NCBI GenBank assembly: GCA_944322285.1
Contig: CALUOR010000013.1
Coordinates: 1 to 64,000 of the forward strand
Origin: an uncultured Bacteroides sp.
GTDB lineage: Bacteria > Bacteroidota > Bacteroidia > Bacteroidales > Bacteroidaceae
Length of the DNA stretch: 64,000 nt
Direction: 5' to 3'
Under the pieces are notes generated by a model. That model worked only from the letters and a program-made list of their open reading frames with translations. It searched no databases and had not been told where the DNA came from. Shown here piece by piece: positions 1 through 8,213 of this stretch. A program made the position numbers and the translations under genes. Positions within the stretch are counted from its first letter, which is position 1, and each line of letters starts with the position of its first letter.

Positions 1-73
1 TCTTCGTCTTGGACTTGAACCAAGGACCCTCTGATTAACAGTCAGATGCTCTAACCGACTGAGCTAACGAAGA
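1..73 (-). tRNA. tRNA-Asn(GTT), copy 1 (cut by the window edge)
   Basis: Read on the minus strand this folds as a full cloverleaf: 7-bp acceptor stem TCTTCGT/ACGAAGA, D arm, anticodon stem TCTGA/TCAGA around loop CTGTTAA (anticodon GTT, asparagine), and T arm with TTCAAGT. The discriminator base would lie at position 0, just outside the window. The body matches the second copy downstream. Confidence 0.95.
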
Positions 74-93
74 ATGATTTGCATTTGATTTTG

Positions 94-167
94 CTCTTCG
101 TCTTGGACTTGAACCAAGGACCCTCTGATTAACAGTCAGATGCTCTAACCGACTGAGCTAACGAAGA
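94..167 (-). tRNA. tRNA-Asn(GTT), copy 2
   Basis: Second copy of the same tRNA, 20 bp from the first. The acceptor stem TCTTCGT/ACGAAGA, anticodon loop CTGTTAA and T loop TTCAAGT are all intact. The discriminator is G (c at 94 on the plus strand), as usual for tRNA-Asn. No CCA is encoded, which is common in Bacteroidetes. Confidence 0.96.
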
Positions 168-224
168 ATGTTGTTTTTTTCTCAAATGCGGTGCAAAAGT
201 AATAGGATATTTTGAAATATGCAA

Positions 225-232
225 TATCTTTG
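225..232 (+). promoter_or_regulatory. -7 box TATCTTTG of the S41 protease gene
   Basis: This matches the Bacteroides primary-sigma -7 consensus TAnnTTTG. No good TTTG -33 box sits 19-21 bp upstream. It places the transcript start near 239, which rules out the in-frame ATG at 219 and supports translation from 357. Confidence 0.5.
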
Positions 233-356
233 CAGAAAAATTTCGAAGAAAAAGCGAAATATTTGCTTTGAGGCTCTTTTCAGGGGGCTTTGCCTTGCGA
301 AAACGGGCTTTTTGCGAAAGATTGATTATACATTAATTATATATAGAAAAAAACGA

Positions 357-2057
357 ATGAAAGGATTGGTAAAATTGCGCTGGATGGCCCTCGCAGGAGC
401 GGCACTGGCGGTTGGTATTCTGCTGAGTTTTGAACGTGGGGACGACCATAGCTTCAAATTGGCCAAAAACATGGATATATTTAACTCCGTGGTGAAAGAG
501 CTGGACATGTTCTACGTAGATACGATAGATGCGGACAAAGTGGTGCGCCAAGGTATTGACGCCATGCTCTACAGCCTCGACCCGTACACGAACTACTTTC
601 CGGAGGACGATCAAAGCGAACTGGAGCAGATGCTGAAGAATACCTACGGGGGCATCGGCTCTATCATTACATGGAATGCAAAACTGAAACGCTCCATGAT
701 AGGCGAGCCTTACGAAGGTATGCCGGCAGACAAGGCCGGATTGAAGACGGGCGATGTCCTGATGGCCATAGATGGAAAAGACTTGGCTGGGAAGAACAAT
801 CAGGAAATCAGCGAGATGTTACGCGGGCAGGCGGGCACCAGCTTCAAACTAACGGTGCAACGCCCCGGCACGCAGGAGCCTTTAACGTTCGAGCTTGTGC
901 GGCGTGCCATCAAGCTGCCCATCATCCCCTATTATACAAAGCTGGAGAACAACATCGGCTACATCAACCTGAGCACCTTCTCCGGATCGCCGGCCAAAGA
1001 GTTCAAGCAAGCACTGATGGATTTGAAGAAACAAGGCATTACATCTTTGATTATAGACTTGCGCAATAATGGTGGAGGTTTGTTGGACGAGGCCGTAGAT
1101 ATCGCCAATTATTTTCTCCCACGAGGAAAAACTTTGGTTACCACCCGCGGGAAATTAAAGCAAGCTGACATGACCTACAAGACTCTGCGCGAACCGATAG
1201 ACTTGGATATTCCTTTGGCGGTTTTAGTAAATAGCGTTACGGCTTCCGCATCGGAAATCTTGGCCGGTTCACTTCAGGACTTAGACAGAGCTATCATCGT
1301 AGGCCAGCGTACTTATGGCAAGGGCCTGGTGCAAACCACCCGTCCATTGCCTTTTGGTGCCACCATGAAGCTAACAACGGCCAAATATTACATTCCCAGC
1401 GGGCGTTGCGTGCAAGCCATTGACTATCAGCATCGCAACGAGGATGGAAGCGTGGGGCGCATACCGGATAGCCTGACCACGGTATTTCACACGGAAGCCG
1501 GACGTATTGTGCGCGATGGAGGAGGCGTGACACCGGACATTGTGGTAGAGCAGGAAAAACTTCCCAATATTCTCTTCTATCTGGTCAATGACAATTTGAT
1601 ATTCGACTATGCCACCCAATATTGTCTGAAGCACGACACTATCGCTCCTCCTGAAGATTTTAAGATTACGGACGCAGATTATGCCGATTTTATAAAGATG
1701 GTGAAAGACTCCGACTTCAAGTATGACCAGCAAACCGAGAAGATTTTAAAGAATCTGAAAGAAATGGCCGAATTTGAAGGCTACTTGAAAGACGCTTCCG
1801 CCGAGTTTGATGCCTTGGAAAAGAAATTGCAACATAACCTGGAGCATGACTTGACCTATTTCGCCAAAGACATCAAGCCCATGATTGCCATCGAAATCAT
1901 CAAACGCTATTATTATCAGCGGGGAGGTATCATCGAACAATTGAAAGACGATGCGGATTTGAAGAAGGCAATGGAAGTCCTTACTGATCCGACCAAATAT
2001 CAAGCCATGCTCAGTGCCCCACAGGATTCTTTGCCTAGCTTGCCAAATGGGAATTAA
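357..2057 (+). CDS. S41 family C-terminal processing peptidase
   Basis: A 566-residue carboxyl-terminal processing protease (CtpA/Prc class) expected to cut periplasmic or membrane proteins near their C-termini. One membrane anchor covers residues 8-25. A PDZ domain follows (about 95-180), then the S41 domain with TASASE (catalytic Ser297) and TYGKG (Lys322), the usual 25-residue spacing of the Ser/Lys dyad. A C-terminal helical extension of about 170 residues is typical of Bacteroidetes members. The reading frame extends upstream to an ATG at 219, but that lies before the -7 box at 225-232, so ATG 357 is preferred. It is convergent with the DUF456 gene, with 3 bp between stops. Confidence 0.93.
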   Translation: MKGLVKLRWMALAGAALAVGILLSFERGDDHSFKLAKNMDIFNSVVKELDMFYVDTIDADKVVRQGIDAMLYSLDPYTNYFPEDDQSELEQMLKNTYGGIGSIITWNAKLKRSMIGEPYEGMPADKAGLKTGDVLMAIDGKDLAGKNNQEISEMLRGQAGTSFKLTVQRPGTQEPLTFELVRRAIKLPIIPYYTKLENNIGYINLSTFSGSPAKEFKQALMDLKKQGITSLIIDLRNNGGGLLDEAVDIANYFLPRGKTLVTTRGKLKQADMTYKTLREPIDLDIPLAVLVNSVTASASEILAGSLQDLDRAIIVGQRTYGKGLVQTTRPLPFGATMKLTTAKYYIPSGRCVQAIDYQHRNEDGSVGRIPDSLTTVFHTEAGRIVRDGGGVTPDIVVEQEKLPNILFYLVNDNLIFDYATQYCLKHDTIAPPEDFKITDADYADFIKMVKDSDFKYDQQTEKILKNLKEMAEFEGYLKDASAEFDALEKKLQHNLEHDLTYFAKDIKPMIAIEIIKRYYYQRGGIIEQLKDDADLKKAMEVLTDPTKYQAMLSAPQDSLPSLPNGN

Positions 2058-2060
2058 TGG

Positions 2061-2543
2061 TTATGCAACAATAAGTGCGCCCACAAATTTCCAGATGAAA
2101 TAGCCGCAAAGAGCACATTTGACAAACGTCCCCAAAAGGAAACCGAGCAAAGAGCCAAAGCCGGAGCGCAAGGCATCTTTAGTTTCACGCCCACCTAGCA
2201 ATTCGCCTATGACGGCACCAAGGAACGGGCCTAAGATGATGCCCCAAGGCATGAAAAACAAGCCAACGAGGGTGCCAGCCAGGCATCCTCGTTCGCCCCA
2301 CCGGCTTCCTCCGCTATACTTGGCTCCCAGCAAAGGGACAAAATAGTCGAGTATTTGGACAATAATGACAAGAACGAGCCATACGATCAGCTCTACAGTC
2401 GTGAATTGTGCCCGTTCGGTGAAGTGCAAAAGCAACATGCCTGCATATGCCAGCGGGGGGCCTGGCAATGCGGGCAAAATGCAACCCGCCAAACCTATTA
2501 ATAGACAAAGGGAACCGAGAATAATTAATAAAATGTCTGCCAT
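2061..2543 (-). CDS. DUF456 family membrane protein
   Basis: A 160-residue, very hydrophobic protein with about four membrane segments and glycine-rich loops. The LPALPGPPLAYAGMLLL stretch near the N-terminus and the GPFLGAVIGELL segment in the second half are typical of DUF456 inner-membrane proteins. No biochemical function is established for the family. It is transcribed divergently from surE from its own promoter (-7 box at 2589-2596). The function in this organism is unknown. Confidence 0.85.
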   Translation of the reverse strand: MADILLIILGSLCLLIGLAGCILPALPGPPLAYAGMLLLHFTERAQFTTVELIVWLVLVIIVQILDYFVPLLGAKYSGGSRWGERGCLAGTLVGLFFMPWGIILGPFLGAVIGELLGGRETKDALRSGFGSLLGFLLGTFVKCALCGYFIWKFVGALIVA

Positions 2544-2588
2544 AACTTTACGTCTTTATATGTGGACAAAAAATATTTTTATCGCAGA

Positions 2589-2620
2589 CAAAGATAAAGA
2601 GTATATATCAAAAAATCAAA
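2589..2620 (-). promoter_or_regulatory. Promoter of the DUF456 gene (TTTG-N20-TATCTTTG)
   Basis: On the minus strand TTTG (2617-2620) is followed after 20 bp by TATCTTTG (2589-2596), a full match to the Bacteroides vegetative promoter pattern. The predicted transcript starts near 2582, about 40 nt before the ATG at 2543. Confidence 0.65.
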
Positions 2621-2625
2621 TAGCC

Positions 2626-2658
2626 TTTCCAATATTCCAATGGAAAATATTACCTTTG
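2626..2658 (+). promoter_or_regulatory. Promoter of surE-lpxB (TTTC-N21-TACCTTTG)
   Basis: TTTC at 2626-2629 and TACCTTTG at 2651-2658 are separated by 21 bp. The transcript start would be near 2665. An in-frame ATG at 2640 lies upstream of the -7 box, so the surE start is placed at 2691. It is divergent from the DUF456 promoter. Confidence 0.6.
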
Positions 2659-2690
2659 TCTGCAAAAATAGAATCATAAAAGAATTGAAT

Positions 2691-3461
2691 ATGGAAAATC
2701 AAAGACCTTTAATATTGGTTTCCAATGATGATGGCATCGTTGCGAAAGGTTTAAGCGAGTTAATAAAGTTCCTCCGTCCGTTGGGCGAGGTTATTGTAAT
2801 GACTCCGGATGGACCCCGTTCGGGCATGAGCTGTGCGCTAACCACACACGAACCCATCCACTACCAATTGGTACGTAAAGATGTGGGATTGACGGTATAC
2901 AGATGTTCTGGCACACCAACAGATTGTGTCAAACTGGCTTTTGCCACTGTACTCGACCGTAAACCCGACTTGGTGGTAGCCGGCTTCAATCATGGCGATA
3001 ACTCGGCCACAAACGTACACTACTCCGGCACAATGGGAGTCGTCATCGAAGGTTGTCTGAAAGGCATTCCGTCCATAGGCTTCTCCTTGTGCAGCCATGA
3101 AGCCGATGCTAACTTTACAGCAGCCGGCCCTTACGTTCGCGACATCGTAAACAAAGTCTTAGAAAAAGGGTTACCCCCTCTTACTTGCCTGAACGTGAAT
3201 TTCCCGAATGCCCAAGAGTTGAAAGGCGTAAAGATTTGCCAACAAGCCAAAGGCCAATGGACAAACGAATGGGAAAACTTTGCCCATCGTGGTGATTCCC
3301 ACTATTATTGGCTGACGGGTGAATTCGAAGACACCGATGCCGACAACGAGAAGAACGATCATTGGGCATTGGCCAACGGATATGTAGCCATTACACCTAC
3401 TACGGTAGACGTAACCGCCTACGGGCTGATAGACGAACTGAAAACGTGGTTCTCTGAATAA
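2691..3461 (+). CDS. surE: 5'/3'-nucleotidase SurE
   Basis: A 256-residue metal-dependent phosphatase that removes phosphate from nucleoside monophosphates. The hallmark SNDDGI at residues 11-16 holds the metal-binding aspartates. The nucleotide-site serine is in RSGMSC and the metal asparagine in GFNHGDN. The length fits the family. ATG 2691 gives the usual SurE N-terminus ([11 protein letters not shown]) and lies downstream of the -7 box at 2651-2658. The stop codon directly abuts the lpxB start, so the two are co-transcribed and probably translationally coupled. Confidence 0.96.
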   Translation: MENQRPLILVSNDDGIVAKGLSELIKFLRPLGEVIVMTPDGPRSGMSCALTTHEPIHYQLVRKDVGLTVYRCSGTPTDCVKLAFATVLDRKPDLVVAGFNHGDNSATNVHYSGTMGVVIEGCLKGIPSIGFSLCSHEADANFTAAGPYVRDIVNKVLEKGLPPLTCLNVNFPNAQELKGVKICQQAKGQWTNEWENFAHRGDSHYYWLTGEFEDTDADNEKNDHWALANGYVAITPTTVDVTAYGLIDELKTWFSE

Positions 3462-4631
3462 ATGAAGTATTATCTAATAGCCGGTGAAGCTTCAGGTGAC
3501 CTGCATGCCTCGCATCTGATGGCGGCTTTGGCTGCACGAGACCCTCAGGCAGAATTTCGTTTCTTCGGAGGTGACTTGATGGCTTCGGTTGGTGGAACGC
3601 AGGTAAAGCACTATCGGGACATGGCCTATATGGGATTTGTACCGGTATTGCTTCATCTACGTACCATCTTCGCGAATATGGCTTTATGCAAAAAAGACAT
3701 TGTGGCTTGGAAGCCTGATGTCCTTATATTAGTGGATTACCCCGGCTTCAACCTAAACATCGCCAAGTATATCCATGCCCACACCCGCATTCCAGTATAT
3801 TATTATATTTCACCCAAAATATGGGCTTGGAAAGAATACCGTATCAAGAATATCAAACGCGATGTAGACCAGCTATTTTCTATTCTTCCTTTCGAAGTGG
3901 ATTTCTTCGAGAAAAAACATCAATATCCCATTCATTATGTAGGCAATCCCACATTGGATGAAGTAGAAGCGTTTCGTTCAACTTACACCGACAACAGAAA
4001 GACCTTTTTAGAGAAAAACGCCTTACCCAACAAACCGATTATCGCCCTCTTGGCAGGTAGCCGCAAACAAGAAATTAAAGACAACTTACCGGACATGATT
4101 CGGGCGGCTTCTTCTTTCCCCGCTTATCAGCTAGTATTGGCGGGAGCCCCCAGCATAGACTCCACGTATTATAAAAAATACGTTGGCGATGCAGACGTGC
4201 GCATCCTATTCGAGCAAACTTACCCGCTACTCTGTCATGCGAAGGCTGCATTAGTAACATCGGGTACAGCCACTTTAGAAACCGCCTTATTCCGTGTGCC
4301 ACAAGTGGTATGTTACCACACGCCAATGGGGAAAATTATCGCATTTCTAAAACGGCATGTCTTGAAAGTGAAATACATCTCGTTAGTCAACCTGATTGCC
4401 GGTCGAGAGATAGTACGTGAGTTAGTGGCTGATACCATGACCGTAGCACAAATGCAGAGCGAACTTCATCGCCTTCTTGCTGATAAAGCATATCGCCTGC
4501 GCATGCTGACCGGTTACGATGAGGTACGTGCCCACTTGGGAAAAAACGGCGCACCGATGGAAGCGGCAAAACTAATCTATCATTTCATAAGTTCTCCAAT
4601 CGAGCAGACAACTAGAAACGTAAAGGCATAA
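3462..4631 (+). CDS. lpxB: Lipid-A-disaccharide synthase
   Basis: 389 residues. It joins UDP-2,3-diacylglucosamine and lipid X into the tetraacyl disaccharide of lipid A at the inner membrane. The N-terminus MKYYLIAGEASGDLHAS carries the conserved AGEASGD motif of this GT19 enzyme, and the C-terminal domain has the ALVTSGTATLETAL nucleotide-site stretch. It starts at the base after the surE stop. The surE-lpxB pairing is common in Bacteroidetes. Confidence 0.96.
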   Translation: MKYYLIAGEASGDLHASHLMAALAARDPQAEFRFFGGDLMASVGGTQVKHYRDMAYMGFVPVLLHLRTIFANMALCKKDIVAWKPDVLILVDYPGFNLNIAKYIHAHTRIPVYYYISPKIWAWKEYRIKNIKRDVDQLFSILPFEVDFFEKKHQYPIHYVGNPTLDEVEAFRSTYTDNRKTFLEKNALPNKPIIALLAGSRKQEIKDNLPDMIRAASSFPAYQLVLAGAPSIDSTYYKKYVGDADVRILFEQTYPLLCHAKAALVTSGTATLETALFRVPQVVCYHTPMGKIIAFLKRHVLKVKYISLVNLIAGREIVRELVADTMTVAQMQSELHRLLADKAYRLRMLTGYDEVRAHLGKNGAPMEAAKLIYHFISSPIEQTTRNVKA

Positions 4632-4654
4632 AAAAAGGAGTACCGCTGTACTCC
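4630..4654 (-). terminator. Intrinsic terminator of the small RNA
   Basis: Perfect 7-bp stem GGAGTAC/GTACTCC with a 4-nt loop, followed on the minus strand by seven Ts. On the plus strand, just after lpxB, the hairpin lacks a T tract, so it is oriented for the small RNA rather than for lpxB. Confidence 0.7.
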
Positions 4655-4693
4655 AACCTTTGTTAACCTTAAAATCTAATACTATGAAAAACA
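4630..4693 (-). ncRNA. Predicted ~64-nt small RNA (possible FopS-like family member)
   Basis: The minus strand carries a complete unit: TTTG (4726-4729), 19-bp spacer, TACCTTTG (4699-4706), about 40 nt of AT-rich sequence, a perfect 7-bp hairpin GGAGTAC/GTACTCC (4637-4654), and seven Ts (4636-4630). The body is the complement of TTAACCTTAAAATCTAATAC followed by an ATG, which looks like a Bacteroides translation-start leader. Known: a paralogous trans-acting RNA family (FopS) that represses SusC-type mRNAs has been reported in B. thetaiotaomicron. Membership here is inference from memory and needs alignment. A 24-codon plus-strand ORF (4684-4758) overlaps it and is probably fortuitous. Confidence 0.6.
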
Positions 4694-4698
4694 CATTG

Positions 4699-4729
4699 CA
4701 AAGGTACGGACTTTTTGGAAACCTGCAAA
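4699..4729 (-). promoter_or_regulatory. Consensus promoter of the predicted small RNA
   Basis: TTTG-N19-TACCTTTG on the minus strand is an exact fit to the Bacteroides primary-sigma consensus (TTTG, 19-21 bp, TAnnTTTG). No minus-strand ORF follows. The next structure is a hairpin with a T tract about 40 nt downstream. Confidence 0.65.
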
Positions 4730-4891
4730 TAAAACAAATAAAAAAGCATGTTTTATAACACTCTTTAGAGTATATATATAAAAAGTAACAAAACAAACAG
4801 TCAAAGCTCGCATAGGAGCGAATGCATCAAGCACAGAAAAAACTTTTTATAGAAATTCAAAACAGTTTCTCTGTTTCTCACTTTTTTATAT

Positions 4892-4899
4892 TACCTTTG
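4892..4899 (+). promoter_or_regulatory. -7 box TACCTTTG of the DUF4831 gene
   Basis: A TAnnTTTG match 36 bp before the ATG at 4935. A weak -33 candidate (TTTC, 4866-4869) lies 22 bp upstream. The DUF4831 gene therefore has its own promoter and is not simply read through from lpxB. Confidence 0.5.
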
Positions 4900-4934
4900 C
4901 CCAAAGAATATAATGATAATCAACTTAAGAACGC

Positions 4935-6008
4935 ATGAAGAAAAGCATATTCCTTTTATCATCCGCACTTTGCGCTGGCTTATGCGTCCATGCGCAAACT
5001 GAAGTGACTGCAGGCGTGATGCAAGGCAAAGACTACGGAGTGACCTACATGTTGCCACAAACGGAAATAGAAATCGTGGTACATGTTACCAAACATACCT
5101 ATACGCCGGGAGAATTCTGCCGCTATGCGGAACGTTACCTGCGGTTGACAGACGTATCGGATGAGGCAAAAACATATTGGACACTCGACAAAGTGGAAAC
5201 ACGTACCATAGGCGTGCCCGACAAAAACAACGTCTACTTTGTAAAGCTGAAGGACAAAACCGTAGCCCCTTTAATGGAACTGACAGAAGATGGCATCGTA
5301 CGTTCCATCAACATGCCTTTCAGCGGAGATAAAGGCTCAAAAAAGAAAGCTACAGGAAGCACGTCCCATTCTATACATAATATAGACCCGCGCAGCTTTA
5401 TGACGGAAGAAATCCTGATGGCCAGCTCACGAGCCAAAATGGCAGAACTGACCGCAAAAGAAATCTTCAATATACGCGAAAGCAAGAACGCGTTAATACG
5501 AGGCGAAGCGGACAACATGCCTACCGATGGCGAGCAACTGAAATTGATGCTGGATAATTTGAAGATACAAGAGGAGGCCATGACTGCATTATTTACCGGA
5601 AATGAGAAAAAGGAAAGTATTACGTTCACTACCAGGCTGACTCCTAAAGAGATGAACGAGGAAGTGGCATTCCGTTTTTCACAAAAGTTAGGCCCCGTAG
5701 ACAAGGATGACTTGGCCGGTACACCTATTTATATAAGCGTCACCAACCTGGAAACTCCTGCCCTTGCACCTATGGAAGGAGAAAAAGGCAAGGAAAAAAT
5801 GGAAGGAATAGTGTACAACGTACCAGGAAGGGCACAGGTATTGGTTACTTATGGAAATCAGACTTTGTTTGACGGAGAAATGCCCATCACTCAATTTGGC
5901 ACACAGGAATGCTTGGCTCCAGTATTATTCAACAAGAAAAACACGACAAAAGTTATGTTTGACACAACAACAGGCGGCTTGATAAAAATAGATCGCGAAG
6001 AAAATTAA
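4935..6008 (+). CDS. DUF4831 family secreted protein
   Basis: 357 residues with a clear Sec signal peptide ending ...CVHAQ (about residue 21). The body (ITPGEFC-like region TYTPGEFCRYAERYL, residues 55-70; GSKKKATGS linker near 135) matches the Bacteroidales-restricted DUF4831 family, whose function is unknown. It probably resides in the periplasm. There is no lipobox. It has its own promoter and is convergent with the PqqD-like gene, whose stop overlaps it by 4 bp. Confidence 0.85.
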   Translation: MKKSIFLLSSALCAGLCVHAQTEVTAGVMQGKDYGVTYMLPQTEIEIVVHVTKHTYTPGEFCRYAERYLRLTDVSDEAKTYWTLDKVETRTIGVPDKNNVYFVKLKDKTVAPLMELTEDGIVRSINMPFSGDKGSKKKATGSTSHSIHNIDPRSFMTEEILMASSRAKMAELTAKEIFNIRESKNALIRGEADNMPTDGEQLKLMLDNLKIQEEAMTALFTGNEKKESITFTTRLTPKEMNEEVAFRFSQKLGPVDKDDLAGTPIYISVTNLETPALAPMEGEKGKEKMEGIVYNVPGRAQVLVTYGNQTLFDGEMPITQFGTQECLAPVLFNKKNTTKVMFDTTTGGLIKIDREEN

Positions 6009-6400
6009 ACATCATCCGTATGATGGATCATCAGACGAATAAACCCGTCCTTTTGTAATTGAGCCATATAAGCCGTTACACGGGACGGGTAATTTGTTTC
6101 TCCTTGAAAGTGGGAATCCAGCAGCTCCACAATCTCCCTCACCGTACGCCGCCCATCTATCAAATTCCAAACGGCCGTACCATGTTCCTCTAACCGCACA
6201 TGCAGTAAAAGAGGAAGCGATTTAGGAAGCAGGCGGTGCCATGTCCGCACACGTTTAAACCTAGGAAAGACGAGCACAGCGTACCCATCTTCCCATTCGG
6301 TCTTTATTTGTTCACTGCGGACAGGAACCGTATCTAGCAAATTGACTTTATTTCTCGATGTTGGCTTCCTCCAAACCATAACCATATTTCTTATTGGCAC
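6005..6400 (-). CDS. PqqD family protein
   Basis: Up to 131 residues, with the PqqD fold signature near the middle: LEEHGTAVWNLIDGRRTV (the G-x-A-x-x-V/I-W-x-L-I-D-G core), then a helix-rich end. PqqD proteins chaperone precursor peptides for radical-SAM enzymes, but many Bacteroidetes members stand alone, as here: no radical-SAM maturase or precursor peptide is adjacent. The longest start (6400) overlaps the upstream MFS gene by 53 bp. ATGs at 6385 and 6379 are alternatives, and homology seems to begin only at NLLDTVPV. Its real function is unknown. Confidence 0.75.
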   Translation of the reverse strand: MPIRNMVMVWRKPTSRNKVNLLDTVPVRSEQIKTEWEDGYAVLVFPRFKRVRTWHRLLPKSLPLLLHVRLEEHGTAVWNLIDGRRTVREIVELLDSHFQGETNYPSRVTAYMAQLQKDGFIRLMIHHTDDV

Positions 6401-7739
6401 GCTTCAAAAAGAAAGCTACTAACATGGAAAGACAAGCTATACCTGTAAAAATACACATAGGAAGGGTATAGTCATAAACGTTCGAGCCATCAGCGTTTTG
6501 CCCTACAATGCAATAACTATCTAGGACCTTACCAATCATTGTAGGAATACCCCACAAACCAATATTCTGAATGAAGAAAATCAGCGCATACGCCGTACCC
6601 AACTGACTTACAGGGAAGATCTTGGCTACGGAAGGCCACATAGCTGACGGAACCAACGAAAAAGCAATACCTAAAATAATCATCAACACAATAGCCACCA
6701 ACCAATAATCAATAGCAGGGATGGCATAAATAAAATGCACACCTATCAACATGGCCGAGCCTAACAGCATAATGGAAGCGGCACGTCCGCGTTTGTCTAT
6801 ATAACCTCCAAAAATAGGAGTCAAGAACAAAGCGCCCAAAGCCGGCAGACCGGCAAATGTTCCAGCTATGTTTTCATCAATGCCATACTTCAATATCATA
6901 AACTCGGAAGCGAATTTCTGGAAAGGGAATACACAAGAATAAAACAATACACAAAGCAATGCGATAAGCCAAAAACCCGGATTGACAAGAATGTTCTTCA
7001 CATCTCTAAAAGAGAATTTCTCGGATGGATCAGTTTCACCAAAACTGTGAGCAGCCTCAGCCAGCTGACGATCCAGTTTCTTATCCATTAAAGCAAAGAG
7101 AAAGAAAGCGACCAAACCACCTAAAAGCAATATCAGACCGATAAGAACCGGTGTCGTGATGTCAAACGCCCGGGCTAATGGAATAGCCAACGAATAACCT
7201 GCCTGTGACCCGATACGTGCCAAAGCCACTTGCACGCCCATGGCTGTAGCCATCTCTTTTCCTTTAAACCATTTGGCAATAATTTTGGTAACCGTAATAC
7301 CGGCGACCTCAGCACCCACGCCAAAGATAGAATAGCCGACAAAAGCGACAAATACACCTGTCTTATAACCAAAGAACGAAGTCTGTCCAAAGAGTTGTGC
7401 ATCCGGATCGGCCAATCCTGTCATGGCATAATATTCTAATGCTGTACCACCTACCATCAAAATTGTTGCCAACTTTCCGGTAAAACGGATGCCAAAGCGA
7501 TCAAGTATCAATCCGCCCCATATCAGCATCAGGAAAAACACATTCAAGAAACTATAGCCTCCGGTATAGAATCCAAAATCGGAACTGGACCATAACAAAT
7601 CGGCTTCCAGCATCGACTTCAACGGAGCCACTACATCATTTACATAATAGGCCGCCATCATTGTAAAGGCAACCACCAACAAAGCACCCCAACGTGTGCC
7701 TTTGGAATCACTCAGTTTTTGTTTGAGTTGTTCAGTCAT
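6348..7739 (-). CDS. MFS transporter
   Basis: 463 residues with about twelve membrane segments in two halves split by a cytoplasmic loop (DKKLDRQLAEAAHSFGETDPSEKF, near 220-245). The inter-helix motif GGLILDRFGIRFTGK between TM2 and TM3 is the MFS signature, and GGYIDKRGRAAS is the matching loop in the second half. The substrate cannot be read from the sequence. The gene lies behind secG and its terminator and overlaps the PqqD-like gene downstream. Confidence 0.9.
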   Translation of the reverse strand: MTEQLKQKLSDSKGTRWGALLVVAFTMMAAYYVNDVVAPLKSMLEADLLWSSSDFGFYTGGYSFLNVFFLMLIWGGLILDRFGIRFTGKLATILMVGGTALEYYAMTGLADPDAQLFGQTSFFGYKTGVFVAFVGYSIFGVGAEVAGITVTKIIAKWFKGKEMATAMGVQVALARIGSQAGYSLAIPLARAFDITTPVLIGLILLLGGLVAFFLFALMDKKLDRQLAEAAHSFGETDPSEKFSFRDVKNILVNPGFWLIALLCVLFYSCVFPFQKFASEFMILKYGIDENIAGTFAGLPALGALFLTPIFGGYIDKRGRAASIMLLGSAMLIGVHFIYAIPAIDYWLVAIVLMIILGIAFSLVPSAMWPSVAKIFPVSQLGTAYALIFFIQNIGLWGIPTMIGKVLDSYCIVGQNADGSNVYDYTLPMCIFTGIACLSMLVAFFLKRANKKYGYGLEEANIEK

Positions 7740-7760
7740 ATTTCTTTCTTTATTAATAAA

Positions 7761-7795
7761 AAAGGCCGCCTCTCGTCTGATAGTGAGGCAGCCTT
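7761..7795 (-). terminator. Intrinsic terminator after secG
   Basis: On the minus strand a hairpin AAGGCTGCCTC...GAGGCGGCCTT (one G-T pair) is followed by a T-run. It closes the rlmN-to-secG operon before the MFS gene. Confidence 0.75.
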
Positions 7796-7835
7796 GTCCC
7801 TTTTTTCTAATTCAAGCGGGAGAAATCCCAATACC

Positions 7836-8207
7836 TTAATTAGCCGCAGAGTCAGCAGCTGCGGGAGCCGTTGTTGCAGGAGCATCTGTCTGCGGTGCGG
7901 CCGTACCGATAGGCATATTATACGGATTGGTTGCTTCTTGTTGCTGAGCTTGCTCCATAATGACATCCTCCGCACCAGCGGTAGCCGAAGGAAGCGCATA
8001 AGCAGCCACAATACTGAACACCACCATAGCAGCAGCCAGCGTCCAAGTCGTTTTTTCCAAGAAGTCTGTTGTTTTACGCACACCCATAATCTGGTTGGAC
8101 GAAGAAAAACCGGAAGCCAAACCGCCTCCCTTAGAGTTTTGAATCAACACAATGAAGCACATCAACACTGATGCAAGCAACATCAAGACAGTTAATAATG
8201 AATACAT
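7836..8207 (-). CDS. secG: Preprotein translocase subunit SecG
   Basis: 123 residues. The first hydrophobic segment (residues 4-22) is followed by LIQNSKGGGLASGF, the conserved SecG loop, then a second segment (about 54-70). The C-terminal tail is Ala/Pro/Gln-rich, longer than in E. coli and typical of Bacteroidetes. It assists the SecYE channel in protein export. It is the last gene of the rlmN-DUF4837-pdxA-regulator-lptE-TPR-secG unit, with a terminator 40 bp on. Confidence 0.95.
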   Translation of the reverse strand: MYSLLTVLMLLASVLMCFIVLIQNSKGGGLASGFSSSNQIMGVRKTTDFLEKTTWTLAAAMVVFSIVAAYALPSATAGAEDVIMEQAQQQEATNPYNMPIGTAAPQTDAPATTAPAAADSAAN

Positions 8208-8213
8208 TTTTTG

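Noticed and set aside
4684-4758. 24-codon plus-strand ORF beginning MKNTLQRYG
   Set aside because: It overlaps exactly the promoter and body of the predicted minus-strand RNA, has no plus-strand promoter and drifts into AT-rich codons. The start-like look is explained by the RNA being antisense to a translation-start sequence.
6005-6400. RiPP maturation cluster around the PqqD-like gene
   Set aside because: No radical-SAM enzyme, precursor peptide or protease is adjacent; only an MFS transporter precedes it.
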